Source of the DNA: CAVQGZ01 sp963714455
GTDB lineage: Bacteria; Actinomycetota; Actinomycetes; Jiangellales; Jiangellaceae
Direction of reading: 5' to 3'
Assembly: GCA_963714455.1 (NCBI GenBank)
Contig: CAVQON010000001.1
Location: 1-64,000, forward strand
Length of the DNA stretch: 64,000 nt
In this document: one piece after another, positions 1 through 8,521 of the stretch
How positions within the stretch are numbered: the stretch's first letter is position 1
Layout of the letters: the number at the start of each line of letters is the position of its first letter
Position numbers and translations under genes: made by a program
Notes under the pieces: model-generated
What the model saw: the letters and a program-made list of their open reading frames with translations, nothing else
Databases searched by the model: none
Told to the model about the DNA's origin: nothing

Positions 1-177
1 GTGGCGCTGCTTCTCGGCTCAGAAGGTCACGGGCTGTCTCATCACTGGCTCCAGGCTGCGGACGTCCGAGCGGCCATCCGTATCAGCACGGCGGTCGACT
101 CACTCAACGTGTCGGCCGCGTCGGCGGTCGCATGTTTCACTGTTGGCAACAAGTTGCGCCATTCGGACATTGCTTGA
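1..177 (+). CDS. SpoU/TrmH-family RNA methyltransferase, C-terminal fragment
   Basis: The reading frame enters from the left edge and stops with TGA at 175-177, leaving the last 58 residues. It begins with a LLLGSEGHGLS stretch and contains STAVDSLNVSAASAVACF. These match the last two SpoU (SPOUT) motifs, a Gly-rich GNE/GSEGHG loop and the SLNVSxA segment, which form the SAM-binding trefoil knot of 2'-O-ribose methylases. The family methylates rRNA or tRNA in the cytoplasm. The substrate cannot be told because the N-terminal part lies outside the window. A second, complete SpoU gene sits at 55436-56263. The fragment is cut only by the window edge and shows no sign of decay. Confidence 0.8.
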   Translation: MALLLGSEGHGLSHHWLQAADVRAAIRISTAVDSLNVSAASAVACFTVGNKLRHSDIA

Positions 178-236
178 CAGCGAAGCATCAGATGGCACAA
201 CCTTTGCGCACCGCAACCGATCCTCGGAGACCCACT

Positions 237-1355
237 ATGCGCCGCTTGATTGCCATCCTCTCCGCCCTTGCCATCGCCCTGCTCGGCGTGACCATCGTTG
301 CCGGCCCAAGCACGGCCACGCCGGATAACGAGGTGACGCTCGGGGGCCTCGAAGACAAGGGCACGATCATCCTGCGCACAGGTGGGAGTTCGTCCAGCAA
401 CGTGATCGAGTACGTCGACGCACAGGGGGCGCCCGTCGCTACCCAGGAAATCGGGACTGGCTGCGCGAATGTGCAAGCGGGGGCGCTTGCGGTCGCCGGG
501 TCGCCGGATGCCTGCTTCGGTAGCAGGGGCTTTGGTGACGGCGACGACTCCAACAGCCGCTTCTGGCTGAGGCCAGACGTCGACGATGGCGAGAGTCTCA
601 CGCTGACGCTCAGTGGTGATGCCGCGGAGTACGAGTTCGCCTCGTACTCCCTGGACATTGAGGCGCGGAACGTCGGCGGTACGGACAACATCGTCGTTGA
701 GGCGTACCTGGACGGCAACGAGGTCGAGACCGAGACCGAGACCTTCGACCTCTCGTTGAGCAACCGCGAGGCTTTCGCCAACTACAGGATCAAGCGAACG
801 CTGGGTACCCCGGTGGACACGCTCGTCATCGCTGCGGCCGGCAACACGGAGTTCCAGCTCGAGGGCGACACGGGAGGCACGGGGTCCATCTTCACGCTGA
901 CCGACGCCACGGACGTCATCCCCTGCGGCCAAGAAGGTGGGGCCACGAGCGGGGACGCCAGCCTGACAGTCACTCCCGGCGCGGATTGTGTGGGCGGCGA
1001 GCCCGTCTTCTTCGACTTCGATGGCGAGACGGTCACACTGCTCAAGGACCCGTCGGACGCTGAGTTCGAACTGGTCGTCGACTGGGTCGACTCCGGCGAA
1101 GCTGCGGCGTACCCCGGGCGGATCACGCAGATCAACTACGTCGACGAGACCGAGGCGAACTTCAGCCCCATGGTCTTCTGCTTGCCGGGACCGGAGTTGC
1201 CCGCAGACCTGAACCTTCCGGTCGGCGTCGTACTCCCGCCAGACACTGGGTGGTGCATCGAGGATCGTGAGATCCCCACCCCCACCGGCAACGAGAACGG
1301 CACGTTCACGACGACGGAGACCCTCTACGGCAAGGGCGACCCACGCATGCGCTAG
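237..1355 (+). CDS. Secreted protein of unknown function
   Basis: This predicts 372 residues from ATG 237, which has a GGAGA ribosome site 6 nt upstream. The N-terminus is a clear Sec signal peptide: MRRL, a hydrophobic run to about residue 22, then a likely cut near STATPDNE. The mature part is acidic and rich in Asp, Gly, Thr and Val in alternating patterns, suggesting an exported beta-rich domain. It has about seven cysteines and no recognisable catalytic motif. No LPxTG or lipobox was seen. A TTGACA hexamer at 174-179 could be its -35 box, although the matching -10 is poor. Its stop is 3 bp from the stop of the convergent cyclase gene. I do not recognise the family. Confidence 0.75.
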   Translation: MRRLIAILSALAIALLGVTIVAGPSTATPDNEVTLGGLEDKGTIILRTGGSSSSNVIEYVDAQGAPVATQEIGTGCANVQAGALAVAGSPDACFGSRGFGDGDDSNSRFWLRPDVDDGESLTLTLSGDAAEYEFASYSLDIEARNVGGTDNIVVEAYLDGNEVETETETFDLSLSNREAFANYRIKRTLGTPVDTLVIAAAGNTEFQLEGDTGGTGSIFTLTDATDVIPCGQEGGATSGDASLTVTPGADCVGGEPVFFDFDGETVTLLKDPSDAEFELVVDWVDSGEAAAYPGRITQINYVDETEANFSPMVFCLPGPELPADLNLPVGVVLPPDTGWCIEDREIPTPTGNENGTFTTTETLYGKGDPRMR

Positions 1356-1358
1356 GGG

Positions 1359-4300
1359 TCAGACCTGGGCCCAGGCGCGGGTGCCTGCGCCCAGGAGGTG
1401 CTCGATCCGGTGTTCAGCGACACCCAGTCGGCGCAGCTGTGAGGTGGCCTCGGCGAGTTCGTGGACTCGCTCTTCGTCCAGGAGCTCCTGGTCGGTGAGT
1501 GCACGTGCGCCGGCCAGAAGGGCGCGCTCCAGCACTAGTCCCTGGTCCGCGGCCTCGGCGAGCCCTGCTCGAGCAGCATCTGCTGCTTGGACGGGCTTGC
1601 CGAGGGTTCGCAGGGCCTGGGCACGCACGAACTGGCACGCTGGCGTGAGGACCGAGCCGCTGTCGCGAGAACGTGCGTCGGCGTCGTCCAGGGTGTGCAG
1701 CGCGACGTCCGGTCGGCTCGACTCGATGGCGTTCTCTGCAAGAGCGATCGCGGCGGAGTAGGCGACATCTGGCTGCCCAGCATCAAGCAGGTCTCGACGC
1801 AGGCGCTGCAGCATCGTGTCAGCGTCGTCGTACTCTCCGAGCATGGTGAGGCACCGTGCCAGCAGCACCTCGACGAAACCTGCGTCGGCGCTCAGCCCTG
1901 TCGACCGGAGCGTGCGCAACGCCGATTCCAGGATCGGTCGAGCGTCGTCAACACGGCCTTGGTTGACGAGGATCTCAGCAAGGTTACCTCGAGAGATCGC
2001 AGCGCCGGCGACGTCTCCGATCCGATCAGCGATGGTCGCCGCCTGGTCGTACCGACGTTCGGCGGTTGTCCACTCACCTGCCCAGTACGCGATCGCGCCG
2101 AGGTTGCTCAGCGTGGCGGACTGTCTCTCGAGGTTGTCCAACTGCTGATAGATGCCTAGCGCGCGCTCAAGGTGGGAGCCGTCGGCGGGCAGGCCCATGA
2201 GGGCGAGGGAGGTCTCCAGGGCGACGCAGCCAAGCGCGATGGCCTCCGTGGAACCACTGCCCTCAGCCAGGTCGATGGCCCGCTGCGCTTCTCTGCGGGC
2301 CTCGACGAAGCGGTCCTGGAAGGTGAGCAGGTACGCACGCGTAGCGGCGATCTCTGCTTCGAGCTGCCGTCCCTGCAGGTCGGTCGCCAAACGAGCGATC
2401 CTGGACGCTGCGGTCAGGTCGCGGTAGGCGCTACGGAACCTCTGCGCCCGCTCCTGTGCTCGGGCCCTCTTGGTCATGAGCCGTGCCTGGGTCGCGGTGT
2501 CCGCGGCGGCCGCGCGGGCAGCGGCCCGGTATGCCTTGATCGCCTCGCTGTAGCGACCCATCGGAACTAGGACATCTCCCAACGACTCCCACACCTTCTG
2601 CAGTTCGACGTCGGGGAGATCATGCAGTCGGTCTGCGGCAACTAGTGCTCGCTGGTACTGGGCCGCTGCTTCCGAGTTGGAGTACGCAGCCCTAGCTCGT
2701 TCCGCGGCCACTCGTGCCCACCGCCACGTGGACTCGTAGTCCCCACCCATCGAGTAGTGCAGGGCCAAGCTGTCGGCGTACTCCTCGATCTGACTCCCAC
2801 CCAGTCGCAGTGTGGACTTCGCAGCGAGCAGGTGGAACTGGCGGCGACGGGCGAACGGCAGGCTGTCGTAGGCCGCGTCGCGCAGGAGCGCATGGCGAAA
2901 CCTGAGCCGCTCCTTGCCGTCGGACTCGAGGATGTCGGAGAGCTCCTTCGTGGTCGCAGCATCCAGGGCGACCTGCTCCTCGCCGAAGAGATCTTGCAGA
3001 ACCGCGACCCGAAACGATCGACCCAGCACCGATGCCCGACGGACAACGCGCCGCGCGAGGGGAGGCAGTGAGTCGATCTGCGCCGCAACCATGCCCTCCA
3101 ACGACGAAGGCAGGGCGTCGATGTCGCCGTGCTCGCGAAGGTTGCGGAGCGTCTCTTCCAGGAACAGTGGGTTGCCGGACACTCGACTGACCACTGCCTC
3201 GACGTCGTGGGGACGCAGAGGTGCAGCAGCGGTGGCGTCCAGAACAAGCTGGCGAACGATCTCGTCCTCCAGTGGCTCAAGCGGCAACGACTGCCCGCTC
3301 GTGGGGCGGTAGCCGGTGGTGTCGTCGCGCCGAGCCGTCAGAAGCAGCCACGGGCGCGTACCCGTCTCCCGCTCGAAGCGTGCGGCAAGTGTTGCCGTGG
3401 CGTCGTCGGAGTAGTGGGTGTCGTCGAACGCAACGACGACGGGGCCGTCAGTGGCCGCCGTGATGAGCCGGATGACTGCATCGGCGGTGCGAGCCGGGCG
3501 ATACTGAGGGTCGAGATCGCGGGTCGCCTCCGTGGGATCGAGGGGAATCCCCATGACGTCGCCGAGCAATGGCAGCCATGGTCCAAGGTCGGGTGCGAGG
3601 CCGTTGACGGCCAGCACGAGCGTCTGGGCAAGGCCGCCCTTCTGCGCCAAGGACAGTCCGAGCAGCCGTCGCAGCGGGTCACGCACGGGTCGGTACGGGG
3701 TAGCGGCCCCGTAGGGCTCGGCTCGGGCCCGGAGGATGATGGTGTCCCCAGCGCTGCGCAATGCTTCGCGCAGGAGTCGGGTCTTGCCCTGGCCGGCGTC
3801 GCCGGTCACGCTGATGACCCCGCCGTTGCCGGTGGCGAGTCGGGCCACGGCCGTCGTCAGGGCGGCGAGCTCGGTGTCCCGGCCCAGCAACGGGAGGGAT
3901 CCGAGGCCGCGGGGTGGTCGGGTGCCGGTCTCCGCCTCGACGAGGTACGCGGTGACCGGGTGAGTCTTGCCCTTGACCATGAAGGGCCCGACCGCTTCGG
4001 TGGCGAACAGGGTCTGGGCGTTGTCCAGGGTCGCGGGGGTCGCCAGCACCTGGCCGGGGTCGGCTTTGGCCATGACGCGGGCGGCGAGGTTGACGGTGTC
4101 ACCCATGACCGTGACGGTCGCGCGATCGGGGGAGCCGATCGCACCGGCGAACACGTGGCCGCGGTTCAGCCCTGCCCGCACGCCGATGGGCCAGGCCTCA
4201 GCCAGGCTGCGGTTGACGATGTGGCGGGACGCGCGCAGCAGGCGCCCTTGGTCGTCGTCAGCAGTGGTAGGGAACCCGGCGACGAGGATGACCTTGCCGC

Positions 4301-5195
4301 CGTCCTCGGCCAGGTCGGTGGCCAAGAACGTGACGCCTTCGGCGTCGGCGCACTCCTGGGCGGCCGACACCAGCAGGTGCAGCGCGGCGGCAGTGGGCTG
4401 GTGACCCTGCTGCTCAAGCATGGCGTCAATGCCGGTGTAGCGCACGAACGACACTCCGACGGTCCGGTGCTCGGACTCCGGGCTGCCCGCCGACAACAGC
4501 TCGCGCAGCGCGGTCGGCACGAACCCAGACACGTCCCGCTCAGCCAGGTCGCGCGCACCCCCTACCCCCGGGGGTGTCGGGGCACGTCGCCACCGCAGCA
4601 GGTACCCCGGGCCCAGCGGATCACCCACTGCCCCGGCCGGCAGGGCGGCCGCGGTGTTCGGCCCGATCAGGATCTGCCCCGCTGACGCGGCGGCCTCCAT
4701 CGACGCCACCGCTGTGGTCGCCGGACCTACGATCACCAGTTCTCGGTGCGAGCTGCCGACCAAGAACAGGTCGACCTCGCCGGAGTGGATCCCGACCGAC
4801 ATTCGCAGGCGCAACCGCCCCGCCGGCCCCGGGGTCTTCGCTGTCGCGGCCAATGCGCCACGCATCTCCACGGTCGCGCATGCCGCCTGCACCGCATGGT
4901 CCGGCCCGGTGAACAGCAGGAACAGCGCGTCTCCGCCAAACTTCAGCAGGGAACCGCCCCGCGCGGCCGCCAGCCCCAGCATCGTGCCGAACACGGCGTT
5001 CAAGACGTCCGTGAGCTGTTCGGCGCCCACCTTGCCGCGCTGGGCCAGCCGCTCAGACAGTGCAGTGAAGCCCGAGACGTCCACGAACACCAATGTGCCG
5101 TCGACATGCCGGTGCCGCGGAGCCGGCGCCAACGCATCCCCGGGCCAGAGCAACGCAGCCCCAGGCACGTAACGACCTAGGCCCGTCATGTGCAT
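1359..5195 (-). CDS. Tandem class III nucleotide cyclase with STAND-type ATPase and TPR region (soluble adenylyl cyclase-like)
   Basis: The 1278-residue protein has two class III cyclase domains (about 30-185 and 240-425), an AAA/STAND ATPase (Walker A GDAGQGKT near 464, a VVVAFDDTHYSDD Walker-B-like strand near 585), and a long Ala-rich helical repeat region from about 800 to the end that reads as TPRs. The first domain keeps both metal-binding aspartates (FVDVSGFT, D39; KFGGDA, D89) but lacks the Asn-Arg pair. The second lacks the first Asp (SFVRYTG) yet keeps MGDTVNLAAR, the transition-state Asn/Arg motif. Together they would form one active site, as in mammalian C1/C2 cyclases. Domain order matches soluble adenylyl cyclase. 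No membrane segment or signal peptide is visible. ATP versus GTP specificity is not resolved. It is divergent from an operon encoding cNMP-binding proteins. Confidence 0.88.
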   Translation of the reverse strand: MHMTGLGRYVPGAALLWPGDALAPAPRHRHVDGTLVFVDVSGFTALSERLAQRGKVGAEQLTDVLNAVFGTMLGLAAARGGSLLKFGGDALFLLFTGPDHAVQAACATVEMRGALAATAKTPGPAGRLRLRMSVGIHSGEVDLFLVGSSHRELVIVGPATTAVASMEAAASAGQILIGPNTAAALPAGAVGDPLGPGYLLRWRRAPTPPGVGGARDLAERDVSGFVPTALRELLSAGSPESEHRTVGVSFVRYTGIDAMLEQQGHQPTAAALHLLVSAAQECADAEGVTFLATDLAEDGGKVILVAGFPTTADDDQGRLLRASRHIVNRSLAEAWPIGVRAGLNRGHVFAGAIGSPDRATVTVMGDTVNLAARVMAKADPGQVLATPATLDNAQTLFATEAVGPFMVKGKTHPVTAYLVEAETGTRPPRGLGSLPLLGRDTELAALTTAVARLATGNGGVISVTGDAGQGKTRLLREALRSAGDTIILRARAEPYGAATPYRPVRDPLRRLLGLSLAQKGGLAQTLVLAVNGLAPDLGPWLPLLGDVMGIPLDPTEATRDLDPQYRPARTADAVIRLITAATDGPVVVAFDDTHYSDDATATLAARFERETGTRPWLLLTARRDDTTGYRPTSGQSLPLEPLEDEIVRQLVLDATAAAPLRPHDVEAVVSRVSGNPLFLEETLRNLREHGDIDALPSSLEGMVAAQIDSLPPLARRVVRRASVLGRSFRVAVLQDLFGEEQVALDAATTKELSDILESDGKERLRFRHALLRDAAYDSLPFARRRQFHLLAAKSTLRLGGSQIEEYADSLALHYSMGGDYESTWRWARVAAERARAAYSNSEAAAQYQRALVAADRLHDLPDVELQKVWESLGDVLVPMGRYSEAIKAYRAAARAAAADTATQARLMTKRARAQERAQRFRSAYRDLTAASRIARLATDLQGRQLEAEIAATRAYLLTFQDRFVEARREAQRAIDLAEGSGSTEAIALGCVALETSLALMGLPADGSHLERALGIYQQLDNLERQSATLSNLGAIAYWAGEWTTAERRYDQAATIADRIGDVAGAAISRGNLAEILVNQGRVDDARPILESALRTLRSTGLSADAGFVEVLLARCLTMLGEYDDADTMLQRLRRDLLDAGQPDVAYSAAIALAENAIESSRPDVALHTLDDADARSRDSGSVLTPACQFVRAQALRTLGKPVQAADAARAGLAEAADQGLVLERALLAGARALTDQELLDEERVHELAEATSQLRRLGVAEHRIEHLLGAGTRAWAQV

Positions 5196-5307
5196 ACTCT
5201 CGTTGATCTGGACCGAGAGGGCAGCCTGATGCGGCGAGATCGGTCACCGAAGTGGCAGACCATCCCTCGTGGGGAGCGTCAGGCCCGTCTCGAGTGCGTC
5301 CGACCAC

Positions 5308-5313
5308 TAGGGT
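5308..5313 (+). promoter_or_regulatory. Putative -10 box of the patatin-ABC operon
   Basis: TAGGGT lies 9 nt before the GTG start at 5323, in the 127-bp gap between the divergent cyclase and patatin genes. This fits a very short-leader promoter. I saw no TGTGA-N6-TCACA CRP-type site in the gap, so direct cAMP-CRP control is not supported by eye. Confidence 0.35.
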
Positions 5314-5322
5314 TCGCTGACT

Positions 5323-7500
5323 GTGACGGAACCTGAGGTCTCGACGGCGGCGATTGTCGACGCGATCAGTGCGTCCCCGGAACGCTTTCCGAGCAAGTCA
5401 CTGGCCCCCGACGACTACCTGGCTAGGACTGGGGAGACCGGGGGCGAGGCCTACTGGGTGAGCTCAGGGCGCCTCGAGGTGGTGGCGTCTGACGGGTCGA
5501 GGCTCGGCCAGATCGGGCCTGCCCAGCTGGTGGGGGAGTACGTGGCCCTCGTAGGGGGTGAACGGACGGCCAGCATTCGGGCAGCGGAGCCGTCGGTGGT
5601 GCGCGTCGTGGACGCCGAGGCGCTGGAGGCGCTGCTCGCCGCAGACCCCAAGCTGGCAGATTCGGTGATGGCTGAGTCGGCTCGACGCATCCAGGACACC
5701 CGCATGAGAGAGGTCCTCGTCAAGATGCTCGGCGATGAGGCCGCGATCGTCGTCGACGAGTTCGTCGCACGCGGAAGCAGACGTCGCCTTGAGGCCGGGG
5801 ACGTCCTGTTCGCGGCGGAAGAGCCGGCTCACTCGGCACACGTCGTGGTGAGTGGACGCCTTCGAGAGGTCTCGGTGAGTGACCCAGCCCGATCGACGGG
5901 TTACTTGGCTGCAGGCTCGATCGTGGGCGAAGAGGGATTGTCGGGCGGCTACCGACAGGTCACGATCGAGGCTGTTCGGGACTCGGTCGTGCTCGAGGTC
6001 AGTGCCAAGGACTTCAGTGAGATGCTCATCGAGCACCCGCGCGACGTCGCTCCGATCGCCCTCGGCCTGGCCGCCGGGGTCCGGCCGCCGCGACGCCGGC
6101 TGGACCGCACCGTCGCTGTGGCTGTCACGGCGGACATGAACCAACGGCAGGTCGTCAGCCGGATCACCGACAGGATGGCCGAGATCAGCCCGACGCAGCA
6201 TCTGTGGAGCGCGCGGGTCGACTCCATCCTGGACCGACCGGGCATTGCGCAGGCAATGGACGGCGGCCCCGGCGAGATCCGTCTGCTGGACTACCTGGCG
6301 CGGGTGGAGCACGACACCTGCTACCTGGTACTTGAGCCGGACGTCACCATGACGGCCTGGTCGCTGCGTGCACTGCGACAGGCCGACGCTCTCGCCGTGG
6401 TCGCCAGCGCGTCCCCCCGCCCGGAGGAACAGGCACGCATCGACGAGCTGATGAGCCACGCGGGCCCGCGCACGCTGCGGGTGCTCGTGCTGATGCAGGT
6501 ATCGGATGCGGACCGTCCCCGCGGTACGAGCGAGGTGATCAGTCGCTTCAACGCCGACCACGTGCTGCATGCCCGTGCCGGCTCGGTGCCGGACGTGGCC
6601 CGAGTCGCCCGCACGCTTGCGGGCCGTCCCGTCGGGCTGGTGCTCGGCGGCGGCGGAGCACGGGGGTTCGCTTGCCTCGGGGTCTACCGGGCCATGACCG
6701 CCCTGGGGATTCCCGTCGATGCGGTCGGCGCGACGTCCATCGGGGCACCGCTTGGTGCCGGTATCGCGCTGGGACTGGCGCCTGACGAGGTGACTGCGGA
6801 GTCCGAGCGGCTCTTCCACAACATTTTGGACTACACGCTGCCGCTGGTATCGCTGCTGAAGGGCGAACGGACGGCCGAAGCGATCCGAGCACGCTTCGAC
6901 GGCTGGGATATCGAGGATCTCTGGCTGCCCTACTTCTGCATGTCCACCAACCTGACTCAGGGACGGGCGCAGATCCACCGCAGCGGCGACGTCCCGACGG
7001 CGTTGCGGGCGTCGGTGGCGATCCCGGGCGCGTTCCCCCCGGTGCCCTTCGGTGACGACCTTCTCGTCGACGGGGGAGTCACGAACAACCTGCCGGTCGA
7101 CGTGATGCGACGCCTGTACCCCACAGCCGAGATCCTCGCGGTGCAGGTGGCGCCCGCCAAGGGGCCCAAGGCGAAGGCCGACTACGGCCTGTCGGTGTCG
7201 GGGTGGCAGGCCATGAAGTCAAAGGTAGGGCGTGGGCCCCGCTACCCCGGGCTGATCGCCGTTCTGATGCGCTCGATGATCACCGGCTCGTTGGACCAGC
7301 AGGAAGCCGCCATCGACAGCGGTGCCGCGGACTTGCTTCTTGACATCGACATGCGCGGCGTCGGGCTCCTGGACTTCGAGCGCGTCGCGGAGGTCGCCAA
7401 CGTGGGATACGACGCAGCCATGCCGATGCTGGAAGCCTGGCTCACGCAGCGCCGCGAGGCCGGAAAGGATGTGCCCGGTGTGGCTCCTCACCGTTCGTGA
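5323..7500 (+). CDS. Cyclic-nucleotide-binding patatin-like phospholipase (NTE family)
   Basis: This predicts 725 residues from GTG. Two cNMP-binding (CRP-like) beta-barrel domains occupy about 20-140 and 140-255, followed by a linker domain to about 430. The patatin domain then runs to about 640, with the oxyanion loop GLVLGGGGARGF (near 440), the Ser elbow GATSIGAPLGA (Ser near 472) and the catalytic Asp in LLVDGGVTNNLP (near 582). The elbow is ATSIG rather than GxSxG, so its first Gly is Ala, while the Ser-Asp dyad is intact. The family hydrolyses phospholipid or lysophospholipid acyl chains. The layout resembles mycobacterial Rv2565 (from memory). Its 3' end overlaps the permease gene by 23 bp, implying coupled translation. 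Control by cAMP or cGMP is inferred from the domains. Confidence 0.88.
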   Translation: MTEPEVSTAAIVDAISASPERFPSKSLAPDDYLARTGETGGEAYWVSSGRLEVVASDGSRLGQIGPAQLVGEYVALVGGERTASIRAAEPSVVRVVDAEALEALLAADPKLADSVMAESARRIQDTRMREVLVKMLGDEAAIVVDEFVARGSRRRLEAGDVLFAAEEPAHSAHVVVSGRLREVSVSDPARSTGYLAAGSIVGEEGLSGGYRQVTIEAVRDSVVLEVSAKDFSEMLIEHPRDVAPIALGLAAGVRPPRRRLDRTVAVAVTADMNQRQVVSRITDRMAEISPTQHLWSARVDSILDRPGIAQAMDGGPGEIRLLDYLARVEHDTCYLVLEPDVTMTAWSLRALRQADALAVVASASPRPEEQARIDELMSHAGPRTLRVLVLMQVSDADRPRGTSEVISRFNADHVLHARAGSVPDVARVARTLAGRPVGLVLGGGGARGFACLGVYRAMTALGIPVDAVGATSIGAPLGAGIALGLAPDEVTAESERLFHNILDYTLPLVSLLKGERTAEAIRARFDGWDIEDLWLPYFCMSTNLTQGRAQIHRSGDVPTALRASVAIPGAFPPVPFGDDLLVDGGVTNNLPVDVMRRLYPTAEILAVQVAPAKGPKAKADYGLSVSGWQAMKSKVGRGPRYPGLIAVLMRSMITGSLDQQEAAIDSGAADLLLDIDMRGVGLLDFERVAEVANVGYDAAMPMLEAWLTQRREAGKDVPGVAPHRS

Positions 7501-8521
7501 CCTGACCTTTCGCGGCACCCGCTTCGCGGTCGTGACGCTCGGGGTCGCGCTCGTCCTCACGCTGCTCTACCTGATGACCGGGCTGATCGAGCAGTTCAAC
7601 AAGGAGCCGTTCCTCACCACCGACCAGCTCGGCGCGAGCCACTGGGTCATCCCGGAAGGCGTGTCGGGGCCCTACACCTCGTCGTCAGCGTTGAGTGCCG
7701 ACCAGGTGGCCGCGATCGATCCTGCCGGTGAGTCGGCCGAGGTGGTCGTCGCGCGGGGCACGCTCACCGTGGGCGAGGAGGCCTCGGAGGCGATCGTGAT
7801 CGCCGCGCCGCCCGACGGCCTGGGGGTGCCCGAACCCACGCAGGGGTCCAGGCCGCAGGCGAGCGGCGAGGTGCTGCTCGACGTCAGCTCGGGAGCCGCG
7901 GTCGGTGACGAGGTGCAGATCAGCGACGACTCCTACACCGTGGTGGGTCTGAGCAGCGACACCACCGTGCTGGCCGGACTGGTCGGCACGTTCGTGAGCC
8001 TCGAGGACGCCCGCGAGACGGTCTTCGGCGGCGTGCCGGTGACGAGCGCGGTGCTGCTCGATGCCGAGCCCTTGGCGGTGCCGGAGCAGACGCAGGTGAT
8101 CGCCACCCGTGAGGCCGCCGAGGACGCACTCGGACCGCTGGAGAGCGCGGTGGCCTCGATCGACCTGATCAGGATCTTGCTCTGGCTCGTCGCCGCGATC
8201 ATCGTCGGCGCGGTCATCTACCTCTCGGCGCTCGAGCGCAGCCGTGACTTCGCCGTCCTCAAGGCGATGGGCGCCCGCAACCGGCAGCTGTCGGGCAGCC
8301 TCGCGCTCCAGGCGGTTCTCGTCGCCCTGTCGGGCGCGGCCCTGGCAACGCTGTTCCAGTTCTTGCTGGTGCCGGTGTTCCCGCTGACGGTGCGGGTACC
8401 GGCGTCGGCGTACTGGACGATCCCGCTGGTGGCGGTCGTCGTGGCGCTGGTGGCCGGGTGGGCAGGCATGCGCCGGGTCGCGAAGGCTGATCCGGCGAGC
8501 GCATTCGGAGGTGGCGCATGA
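7478..8521 (+). CDS. FtsX/MacB-type ABC transporter permease
   Basis: From GTG 7478 this gives 347 residues; a GGAAAGGA ribosome site lies 8 nt upstream, which favours this start over ATG 7469. There is one N-terminal membrane segment (about 15-35), an extracytoplasmic region of about 200 residues, then three C-terminal membrane helices (about 230-340) with an FtsX-like SRDFAVLKAMGARNRQLSGSL coupling region between. This is the MacB/FtsX permease topology, linked to lipid, peptide or lipoprotein handling rather than small-solute import. It overlaps the patatin gene upstream, and its TGA overlaps the ATG of the ATPase gene (ATGA, 8518-8521), so the three are one operon. The substrate is unknown. 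Confidence 0.85.
   Translation: MWLLTVRDLTFRGTRFAVVTLGVALVLTLLYLMTGLIEQFNKEPFLTTDQLGASHWVIPEGVSGPYTSSSALSADQVAAIDPAGESAEVVVARGTLTVGEEASEAIVIAAPPDGLGVPEPTQGSRPQASGEVLLDVSSGAAVGDEVQISDDSYTVVGLSSDTTVLAGLVGTFVSLEDARETVFGGVPVTSAVLLDAEPLAVPEQTQVIATREAAEDALGPLESAVASIDLIRILLWLVAAIIVGAVIYLSALERSRDFAVLKAMGARNRQLSGSLALQAVLVALSGAALATLFQFLLVPVFPLTVRVPASAYWTIPLVAVVVALVAGWAGMRRVAKADPASAFGGGA

Noticed and set aside
5196..5322. CRP-type cAMP site between the cyclase and patatin genes
   Set aside because: No TGTGA-N6-TCACA-like dyad was found; only short chance half-matches.
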